From Tachypleus tridentatus (Eukaryota > Arthropoda > Merostomata > Xiphosura > Limulidae): a stretch of 64,000 nt of DNA. Position numbers and translations under genes: made by a program. The stretch's first letter is position 1. Each line of letters starts with the position of its first letter. The DNA is taken from assembly GCF_004210375.1 (NCBI RefSeq), contig NC_134833.1:25525217-25589216 (forward strand), given 5' to 3'. Positions 44,222-56,200 of this stretch are shown here, piece after piece. Below the pieces are notes generated by a model. That model ran no database searches. It was given only the letters and a program-made list of their open reading frames with translations, and was not told the origin of the DNA.

Positions 44222-47200
44222 GTAAGACACTTTAGTTTTTTATAGGTATCCAATTAGTGTATCTTTGCTTTGATAATTGAAATTGCTATAATGCTAGATA
44301 TTTAGAGAGTTTATTCAGGATATAAAGCTTACAGTCAAAGTTAATTATTCATCATCGAGGAATTGCCTGTTTCTCTAAAAAAAAAAACTAGTGAACATCA
44401 TTACATCTACACAATAATTTAGAAGTAATTTTATTATATTATTTTGACAAAAAATAGTTTTATGGCATATACGTATAATCTCAATAGATGTCTCTAACCA
44501 GAACCACTAGCACAGATCTCTGTACAGTTTTTGTTTTATCAACATTCCCAATCTTGTATTTAGCGCTGACACAGAGCTTTGAGTATTTTACTGATAAGTA
44601 ATGTGACTTTACACTCACTGTACACTCCTGAATGTTATTAATCAAATCTTTGAGTGTCTAAAAAATAACTATTTTAATCTTATCATATGCATATCATCAG
44701 TAAAGCAACCTTTAAGTATTTTTATTAACTTTTTAATCAATGTTTTTTATTTTACCTGTTCATATATGAAGCATCTCTGAAAAAGGAGAAAGACAGGCCA
44801 CAAATAACCACTGAGTTTGTTTTTTTTTTGTGGATTTTTTTTACTTATATCAAGTGCAGAATTTCAGTTTTGGTTAAAGAGTTTACAGATAACATATTGC
44901 ATCAGAGTTCAAGGATATCTTCAAGTACCACTAGTATTAAGTTAATAATAGATTACTTGGCTACTGTATCAGCACTTTTGTTTATTTTAACAAGTATTTA
45001 TAAACCATTGGCACTATTAGTAATAGTGATTCATTTTGTACTTTTGTTATTTTAAATATCATATATTAAAGTGTTATTCCTGCTATTTTTAGATGTATGC
45101 TATAAGTAATTAAAATATTAATTGCCCTTTGTTTTAATTTTTCAGATTTATTGTTACAATTTTGTATGTGCTTTTATTACTTTCAGCATGTGATTATAAG
45201 CCATCAATTTCTGTGCTGTTTTAGAAACGTTTTTAACACTTTAGCTTCTATCTTGTTAGTGATGTATAATAGTTTCCATTATTTCTCTTGCTTTTCATTT
45301 GTATATTAAGACTCATGTTGTTGTGGTGTTTTAGGTATGTTGTACTGACCAGTAAGCATCATGAGGGATACACGCTGTGGCCTTCAAAATTCTCCTGGAA
45401 TTGGAATGCTGTGGATGTTGGACCAAAACGTGACCTACTAGGTGTGGTTACTGTATAAAAACACATTTTTCTGAGCCATTTTTAGAGTTGGGAATTAGTT
45501 GAATTTGATAACTGATTAGTTGGTGAACTCACTGTTGATCAGATACATTTAACTAATTGATTATTCTCACGGAGATTTGATAATTTGTAATAATCTGAAA
45601 CACTGATTTTAATTAGATGACTATTTTCATGTGTCTTTATACTAATGGATTAAATTGAACTTCAAAGTAACTGATCAATTACTTCAATAGTTATAATAAT
45701 CAAAACATTAATTTTGTAATTAGTTGAATAATTACGACATAAATTGATTATTTTATATAACAAGTTTCTAGTGGTAATAATTTCTATCAAGCTAACTGCC
45801 TGGCTGTACTATTTATGCACTTAATTGCTTACAGAGTTATGACCGTCTTCTTTAGAAAATGAGTTCTCTTAGTTGCTGTGCATCTTATACCATGTTTATA
45901 TGTCTTCTAGTAAGGCAGTTTTTCTACCATGTTTATATGTCTTCTAGTAAGGCAGTTTTTCTACCATGTTTATATGTCTTCTAGTAAGGCAGTTTTTCAG
46001 TTTTTCTACCATGTTTATATGTCTTCTAGTAAGGCAGTTTTTCTACCATGTTTATATGTCTTCTAGTAGTAGTTTTCTACCATGTTTATATGTCTTCTAG
46101 TTTTTCTACCATGTTTATATGTCTTCTAGTAAGGCAGTTTTTCTACCATGTTTATATGTCTTCTAGTAAGGCAGTTTTTCTACCATGTTTATATGTCTTC
46201 TAGTAAGGCAGTTTTTCTACCATGTTTATATGTCTTCTAGTAAGGCAGTTTTTCACTGATTAAGTTTTGATAGATTTCAGTTGCTATTTTTTTACTTTTC
46301 TGAATATAACTTCTTATTTAACTTTTCAGTTATTCTTGGCTGATAGATTGTAGTTTTATAAATATGTCCTGTTATGTTTATCTTTTATGAAATTTATCAA
46401 CTTTGCAACACATTGTTTCTATTAGTAGGTGGTAGGTTTACTATCACTTTTTTATATTTTACTTTTAAAAATAAATGTCACTGCAGACAGCATGTTTTTG
46501 TTTTCTTTATATCTAGTAATATAAACTTCATTGTTTATTTTTTACATTATATATATTAACTAATGCACAAGTTTTTCATAAAACTTTCCACTTGTTCCTT
46601 AAAACGTGGATATAGAGTTCCAAATCAGTTAATTTTATTGTAAAACAAAACAACATTTTTTAATCTCTTGTATATCACATGAATATGCCCCAAGAAATTA
46701 GTGTTACATTTTGTACCTCGTGACTTAATTGTACATTGAAATCATTTGAAGATGGAAGAATTTTATTGTTATGTAGTCTATATATAACTAATTGACACAC
46801 ACATTTATCTTTAAGGAGACTAAATACTATTGTTTTATAATTTTCTGTAATTTAATATATTCATAATAACCCAGAAGAGTTTCTGTATGGCTGAAAGTTG
46901 TCTTTATTATATATTAAAATAATAATAGTATCTAGTTTCTTAGTGAAGCTTAAAGAATATTTCTAGCTTGCTAAGTAAACTTTCTTAACACTTTGGCTCC
47001 TAAGCCTATTTTGCTGATACTTTCCAGGGTCTCACTAGTCATTTTACAATTACCTTTCTGAGGAAGAATGTATATGTAGCCATTGTGTCCCAGCCAATAA
47101 GTGACCCTTTAAAAAGAAAATGAGCATGACTCACCATGTGGGAGCTAATGTGTTAATGAGAGTGTAACCCAAACAAGAGTATTATAAATAACTTATATTT

Positions 47201-50200
47201 CTTGAACCCATATCCTTCTTAGCACTGATGGAAATAAGTAGATGTTACTTTGCAGTAACAAGAAAATATTTATGAAACATGTTCCCCAAAGATGAAGCGT
47301 GTGTTAAGAAATAATAGTTTCCTTCGCTTTGTTTGTACCAGGTGATTTGGCAAATGCAATTAGAAAGAAAACTAATATTCACTTTGGAATCTACCACTCT
47401 CTTTTTGAATGGTTCCATCCTTTGTATCTGTATGATAAAAAACAATGACTGGAAGTCACAATTCTTTGTAAAGGTAAATTTATGTATATTTACCTTTTAG
47501 ATGTGGTATTGGGTAAAGTAATGTGCTGTAAGATAATGTGTAAAATCACATGTTTTTCATGTTAATTTTCAAGATATCATATTTAATTTTTTTATTGCCA
47601 TTTTCATAAATACCTCACATGGTGACAGGGTTATTTCTGGACAAACAATAAAGAATAAAAATACATGTTTTAATATTCCATTATCTGTTTGAACTTTGGG
47701 AAGTTTGAGGGAAAACTATTTCTTCAAGATGGTATAAAAGTCCAAGCTCGTGTCTGATTAGTGTCACACTTAAAACTGAAACAAGTTATGTAGTGTATCC
47801 TACGTACAGGACTATGGCAGTTAAAGTGTTAGTACTTTTAAACAAATTAATTTGATAAGAGAGTTTTTTATTATTATTGATGGTATTATAGATATGCTTG
47901 AATAATTTGTAGCATTTTTTAAAAAAATTCATCTTTACATATATATATATATATATATATATATGTGCCTTGGGCATCGTTGTATCTTCCAGCATGACAA
48001 TGACCCTACTCACACATCGAAATATGTGCAATTCTGGTTGCAGAAGAACCATATAAGCATTCTTGCATCATCTAATTTTGCAAGAAAGTTTCATGTAGCA
48101 TAGAAAGATGCAAAGAAAAAAAGACAAATAAAGGTTAATTTTAGGCTTAAAATGAAGAAAAAATGTAATCTTAAATGTATATGACCAGATATTAAGTAGC
48201 AAAATTATTCCACTTCCTCATTTATAAGTTTTAAATTGATTTGAAAATATGTTATAATAATCTCATACCTCAGTGTGTACAACAATCAAGTTTATTAGTT
48301 GAAATTAAAGCAAAGTAACTCTGAAATACATATAAATATCAAATCCTTTTTTTACTGTAGTTACAGAGCAAACCAGACATAATAAAACAAAAAATATTAC
48401 AACTGAAAATATTGTTTCTGTCAAATTCTGATGAATAAATCCATGTCAAATGATTAGTGAGTACAAGTTTTACGCACCAGTAAACTTTTTACTTTTCCAT
48501 ACTATATACTTTGTTTAAGACCAAGACTATGCCTGAACTGATAGAATTGGTGAACATGTACAAACCTGAAGTCATCTGGTCAGATGGAGACTGGGAGGCT
48601 CCAGATACATACTGGAACAGTACAGGATTTCTTGCATGGCTTTACAACGAAAGGTATTACTCACAGATCCACACTTTATTACTATATTAATGAGTAATAA
48701 TTGAGTAAGCATTATGTTACTTCTGAATAAAAGCAAGTAGTTCTACATCTCCCATTGGAATGTTTTTGTTTCATTTACAACAGGTTAAATGTTTTATAAA
48801 TTTAATATTAGGTTTTAATTATAAGTAATTTATTCAAAGAGCATTTTATTTTTTCAGTTTAAATATTTTATTTATCAGTAAGTTAACATGTTTTAATTAC
48901 TTGATGGATTGGTTCAAAACATGTTGTGTGTAATTAAGTATGTTACATTTTTCATAAGTAACTAAAAAAAAAGTTGACAACATTTCTTGCAGTTACTGAG
49001 ATTGTACTGTATAGAAAATCCAACAAACAACCTTTGCTTAATATTGTGCTCCTGATAGATTTTGTACCTCTTACTGTTTAAAATCATTTTTGTGCTGTTT
49101 TACTATAGCAAACAAAAATAATAATAAAAGGTAACATTATGCTTAATTAATTTAGCAAAGCAAAAGTTTTTTTTCCTTGCATTTATAATTTATACCTGTT
49201 AATTAGCTTTGACAATTTTAATTACTTAACATAGGAACTAGAAATTGACACTGTATGTTTATGATTTTATAGGAAATAACTAAGAATAAATGAAAACTTT
49301 GAAATAAATATTGGTAGACATGGCCCTAACAGATTTAGTTACAAATATGAAATGATCTACATAGTAGTAACAAGAATCATCTACAAGTATGAATCAACAT
49401 GATATACTGACAAAACTAGTTAAACAATATGGTATTCTGGCAACATCAGCTACAGGTATAAAACAGTATAGATGGTATAGCAAAAACACATTATTAGTAT
49501 GGACCAACTTGGTACCAGAAATGATCTGCTACTAATACCAATAAATATCGGCAACCAGAAGGAACCAACATGGTTTAAGGAATGATCAGTTACCAATACG
49601 AACCAAAATGGTACCAGAATAGATCAACTACTAGTGTGAACCAACATAATTCAAGAAACAATCGGCTACAGGTATGAATGAATGTAGTGCCAAAAAAAAG
49701 ATCAGCTGTCAACATGAACAAACATAACAGCCAAACTCTGGAGCTCAAGAAAATATTCCTTTGTATTAATTGTTTTATTTAGAAGAGGTTTACAACTCTA
49801 ATAAGAATACCATCCTTAACTCCTACAAACTGAAGAGATAATATGTACATCATTAGATGAAACCAAATCATTACAAACTCTACACATGTATTGATTATAC
49901 AAAATGTCAGATAGTGATGCTTAAATGAACATTATAAAAAAAAACGTTTTAAAAAATCTAGCTCATGTACTCATGCACAAACACTTTGTCATGGTCCGGT
50001 TTCACGTAATTACTTCCAAATTTTCTCTTCACCTTATAGTAAGTAAGTGTTAAGAATATTCTTACCATAAGCTTAAAAAAACCTTCAATAAATAAAGTTG
50101 AAATTGCAATGAAACTTTTCACAAGCTATAGGACTTTGCCCTAAAAACCTTGAGCAGATAGGTAACAAAAACGTTTTTTGACATTTAACGGTTCTTGTTT

Positions 50201-53200
50201 TTCTACAAGGAAGATATCTATTCCAATTTACATTGTTATAACAAATATATATCTATATGTTCAATGAGAATGACATTTTACTATATATCATGGTAATAAA
50301 ATAATTATCTGAACCTCATGTGTGCATGTCGTTATAATTAACACAATTTTTTTTGTTTCCATAGTCCAGTGAGGAACACTGTCGTGGTCAATGATCGCTG
50401 GGGTTCAGGCATTGCTTGTCATCATGGTGGTTTCTTCACTTGTCAGGATAAATATAATCCTGGTAAGTATGTAACAGTTTGTTTGTTATCATTAGCTAAA
50501 ATAAGTACAATAGTATATGTTCTAATATAAATACTGGACTAGTTTTTAAAAGGAATTGGTGTAAAGAATCGTTTATAAATTTATATGAAAATGAATGTAA
50601 ATTAAGTTATTGTCTCTCTGTAGATGTGATGTTCTAGACCAGTGGTTCCCAACCAGGGTTGCAAGATAGCATTCAGGAGGTGCGAGATAACATTTCAGTT
50701 TTTTTTTATATAAAGTTGTTTTTTTTCAATTTTATATTAAGGGTACTGTCTTATATATTCAAAATTACGTTGTAAATGTAAACGTTACCTAAATACTCAG
50801 CACAACTAATTAGGTTACATTTGTGAATGTCGTCTTAAAGTGTCTGTTATTTATTCATGTTATGTATTCACATGATCATGACTCGAGAAACTTCCAGAAG
50901 TATCCAGAATTAATCAATGACGTCATGTGACATATATTTGAAAATGTTCTAGAAAGTCTCGCAGAGTATATAAACCCATGTGTGATGCTATGGTAGTCAG
51001 TGCATTGTTGATTCTGTGTTCGTGCAAAAAACTTCATTATGTCAAAGAAAAGGAAATGGAATGATGATTATGTGAAGTTTGGTTTCACTTGCATCAGAAC
51101 AACTGAGGATCTGCAGAAATCCCAGTGCATGCTTTGTGATGCTGTCCTTTCAAACGCAAATTTGAAGCCATCTAAGCTACAGGAACACTTCAACAACCGG
51201 CATGGTGGAGCAGCTGTTGCAGGCCATGATGTTGAATCATTGAAAGGTAGAAGGGCCCGCTTTGATTCTCAAGCATCCCTTCCAAAATTAGGTTTTATAT
51301 CTGCTGACAAACCACTGCTGATGGCTTCATATCACATGGTGTATAAAGTAGCCAAATCAAAGAAGCCCCATACAATTGCAGAAGAGGTGATAAAACCATG
51401 TGCATTAGAAATGGCAACAATTGTTTCGGGAAAAGAAGCCTCAAACAAGCTAAAATTAGTGCTGTTATCAAATAATGTTATTCAAAACCGAATTGGTGAT
51501 TTGAGTTTGGACATGTTGGACCAAGTTATCGCAGATATCAGGGCTAGTCCCTCGAAAATCTCCCTTCAATTGGACAAAACAGCTGATGTTGCAAATTGCA
51601 GTCAACTCATCACATTAATGAGGTTTGTCCATGATGGTGCCATTATGGAAGATTTCCTGTTCTGTGAAGATCTGAAAAAAATCACAAAAGGGAAGATGTC
51701 TTCCAGTGTGTGAAGGACTTCTTTGCAAAATATGATTTAGATTATCCAAATTATTGGTTCTGTGTGTACTGATGGTGCTCCTGCTATGCTAGGAAATAAA
51801 TCAGGATTTTTTTTGCACTGATGAAACAAGAGATTCTGTACTTGCAAGGTACTCACTGTTTTCTTCATTGACATGCTTTGGCATCAAAAACATTGCCTCC
51901 AAAGTTGGAAAAGGTCCTTGACACTTCTGTGAAGACCATCAACTGGATTAAGGGTTGTGCTCTGAACCACTGCCTCGTTTTGTGAAGATTTTGGAAGTGA
52001 GCATTCAGTTTTGCTTTTCCACACAGAAGTCCACTGGCTGTCACGTGGGAGAGCTTTAACACGCTTCTTTGAACTGCGAGAAGAAGTCAAAACTTTTCTG
52101 AAGAAACGTGACTATGATCTGCCCGGAGAAATAGAATAACAAGAATTCAACCAAATGCCAGCCTATTTGAGTGATACTTTCACTCATATGAATGACTGGA
52201 GTGTATCTCTTCAAGGGAAAAGTCACTAATTCGTAAACATTGAAATGCTGCAAAAGTTAAATGCTTTCAAAGAAAAGTTACATCTCTGGTGTTGACAAGT
52301 TAAAAGAGGGAATATTTCAAATTTTCCATCACTCAAAGAAATGGTAGGTGAGGATGAGTCACTAATTCCATGTGTGTGTAAAGGAATTGTGGATCATTTG
52401 TAAATACTATGAAAGTCATTTGAAAGGAAATTTCATTTCATGTATGGATAAAAATTTATTTTTTTGTAGGCCATGTAGGGTTTATGAAACTTTTAGTTTG
52501 TTGTAATATTTTTTCTTTTCCAAATGTTTCGTTTTTGTTTATATATCATTAAAAACTAATTATAAAAACTTGTTTTTGCCACATTCACCTTTATTCTTAA
52601 ATAAATCATTACTGTGAGGGGTGCAAGAACATATTAAAATTTTTTAGGGGTGCAGGGCATAAAAAGGTTGGGAACCACTGTTCTATACCTACAGATATTT
52701 GATAAGGAAGTATGTATCTTGCATGTGAAAGTAGATGTTTTGCTTAGTGGCTGAAGGAATATATCATTGGTCTCTCCAAAGAGAAATATTCATACAGGAA
52801 AATTTTGAAATGACACACAGCAGAGTAAATACAACAGTTAGAAGAAAAGTATTCATTCTGAGCATTTGGTACACTAATGAGCTCCAAGCAGTGTAAAGGC
52901 TATAAATACAAAAGAGAATTCTCTCGCACAGAAATGAAACTGAGCATATATCCTGGTAATGTTAACCACATTGACAAAGGCTTACAAAAACCAAACCACA
53001 ATTTGAAGCCATTGACTTGTTTTTATAAGAAAGATGGCCCAAAATATCATAGTCACCACATTACTGTTTAAACAGATACCCTTCAAGTCCATCAGTGGAC
53101 ATTTATGTCTATTGGTCTGCTTGGAATGCAGTTTAAAATTGTAGACCTAAGATACTAACCAGGTTTAAACAAGCTGTATAGGAAGATAACTGACACGGTT

Positions 53201-56200
53201 GTTAAAGAAAACAGTTTAATCTTGTAGAAACATCACTGTAGATACCATTGTAATGAAGCAGCAGGAATAAATAGAACATGACCAATGGAAAAAATGTACA
53301 ATTTTCAATACTAGTGCAATACTTTTTTTTTTTCAAAAACATGTAAATGGCTTTTCACATTAATTACATGTTCAAACTGTCTCTTTAAAGTTTTAAATTA
53401 GAGACGAAGTAGATTTTTACATATCAATTATAGTTCTGGGAACTTGAACTCAGTCCCTGAAATTTATTGATTGTTACTTTTTGGTATCTAATGAGTTGGT
53501 ACTTGATAGTTATAACAGGACAGAATTAGCAAATAGTTTTGTTTGGTTATAGATGGCTGAATATTCTGGTTTCAACATATTCACTATTCAATTAGAAAGT
53601 GGCTACCTTTGAAAAATGTTTTACTCATTCATTGGGAAAAAAATTATTTAAAGGTCCTTGGGTCCAATGTCTTACATTTTTTGATGCCTTTAGGGAAATT
53701 ACAAAATCGTAAATGGGAAGATGCCATGACGCTAGACAAGAATTCTTGGGGCTACCGAAGAACTGCTAATTTGAAAGACTACTTGAGTATGGAAGAATTA
53801 ATTAGTATCCTAGTTGAAACTGTGAGGTAATTGTATTGTCTTAATGGAGAAAGTTATTACACTATGTCAAATAATATATGTACATATGGATTGGATGTGA
53901 TGTTGTTTTTTTAAAACTTGTTTGCAATGATCACTTTGTTGAAAGAGGCAAAAAAATCCAAAGTAGAAAGTATGTTAAGGACATGTTTGCATTTCAACTG
54001 TACATCATGAAGAATGCTTGGATGACAACACTTCAGTAGCACTGTAAAGTATTTTGATATAACTAGTGTCACAGAACACTTTATGCTGTTGTTTTGTTAC
54101 ATTTACTATATATGTTCTTAGATTTTATATATTATGAACATATTGTTATTAACCCTTGTACGGCAGCCATCATCAACTGATGTTGTCACTTACAACATTC
54201 CCACTGTTTAAGGGTTAAATCAAACTTCAAACCCAGTAATGGAAACAAGTGTAGCTGGCATGCTTATGATAAATCACATGATTCAAGAAGAAACTTCTTT
54301 TAGATGTTATTCTGTCTGCAACATCAATCTATTAGTTGTCCTATAAATTAATATTTTATCATAAAAATAAACTTCAATCTCATTGAAACTGATCTTCTAG
54401 CCTCATTTGAAGGAGTTATAGTACACTAGTTCACCTACACTTCAGTTCTAATTGAAAACTCCAAAATACAGAAAACAAAATGAAATAGGATAATTCAGTT
54501 TTCATGGTCCCTGAAAACTCTAATTTTTATATTCATCTTAATAAAGCTAATAAAATTAACTTAATTTTGGCAGAAGTTCCTCTCATGTCTTAAAAATGGC
54601 TTAATTTTGTCAATGAAATATTGTGCATCTTTTATTTGGTATGGGTATTGAGTGGAACTATATTCTAACTAGTAAAGTGATGTATAATGTACACAATAAA
54701 CATGTCTTGTAACCATTACATAAAATCATCACCGAGTCATTAGTTGATGTCGCCTGTGATTCAGAGTTGAATATTTAGTGTTGAATGTACCCTTTGTCGT
54801 GCATCCAAGTAATTAATGTAGACGATTTTCTAAGTCCTTAATTTTTAAAGTTTAGAAAGAGTGGGAACCCTGTAACTGTAGAAATACAACAACTAAGACA
54901 GTCCAGTAAAGTAATTATAATGAACTGAATGTTGCCAGTTTATGATACAAGTTGCAAAGAATTACTACCAATACAATTATATAAATGATCATTTTTTAAG
55001 TTTTTAGCAGTGTCTCCTATTATCTTTACACTGGAGATAGCAGTGCTCTGGATGATGCAAACTAACAAGAACAGGTTGAAGTTATATCTGTCCCTTTTTG
55101 TTCTAAGCTGCTTAAAGAAGTTTTCTCTAAAAATTTACAGAAATAAAAAATAACTTGTTATGCTTTTTTTTAATACAAATTACTTTTATCTGCTTGATCA
55201 AAATTATGCAAATCTAGAATTATTTCCTACAGTAGCTCAGTACTAAGCCTGAAAGCTTGAAATGCTAAACTTTTGGGTTCATTTCCCATACAACACAAAT
55301 AGCCTATTGTATAGCTATGTGCTTAATGATAAACTATAATCTAATATTCAGTAGTTACGTCATTATTAATACAATATAGTATTAGCATTTCAAAGCTTCT
55401 CACACATTCTGTTATAAAGCAAAGCTCTGCAGTCAATTTTCCATTAAGGAAAAGTTATTAAAATTGAATTATATTTTCAAATCTTACCAGTGGATATATT
55501 AACTGAGTAGTGAACCTCGTGTGAAGAGTTTACATTTCCCATACAAATTAAATGTTTAAATTTTGTTTCAATATTTGTGTCAAGCCTACAGTTGCAACTT
55601 ACATTACTTTAGTTTTATATGCAGTTCTAATAAACTCACACAGTCAATCTTAATGTTGGAAAGATGAACTCAGTTGTTTATTCCCTTAATTTCCATTAGT
55701 TGTGGAGGAAACATTCTGATTAACGTTGGTCCCACTCATGATGGTAGAATCATACCAATATTTGAAGAAAGACTTCGAAACCTTGGAAAATGGTTAAACG
55801 TAAATGGCGAAGCTGTTTATGAAAGTCGACCTTGGACCTATCAAAATGATACAGTTACACCAAATATATGGTAAGTAAAATATTTGATAAAATCTTGTTA
55901 CTCATCAAGCAAAGCTGGGTAGACTATTCCTACATGAAATAGCTGGCAGAGCCACTTTATCCTGTGCCAAGCTGACATAATGTTATTGATATATCGAAGG
56001 CCTGTCAGGATGGCACTCTCTGTACTGTATTGTCAAGTAAAATGTCTAACAGAGTCATTCTTTTTGTATTGTTTTCACAGGTTGATTAGCATCTAATGAA
56101 ATACTTTGAATGTTTCTTTTATTTTTCCACTCTGTGAATTATCATCATTTCAATTCTTCTCTTTCATTTGATTGTGTTATTTACAGAATTTCAAAATATA

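Noticed and set aside
51865-52253. Minus-strand open frames inside the hAT element
   Set aside because: Antisense to the broken C-terminal part of the transposase.
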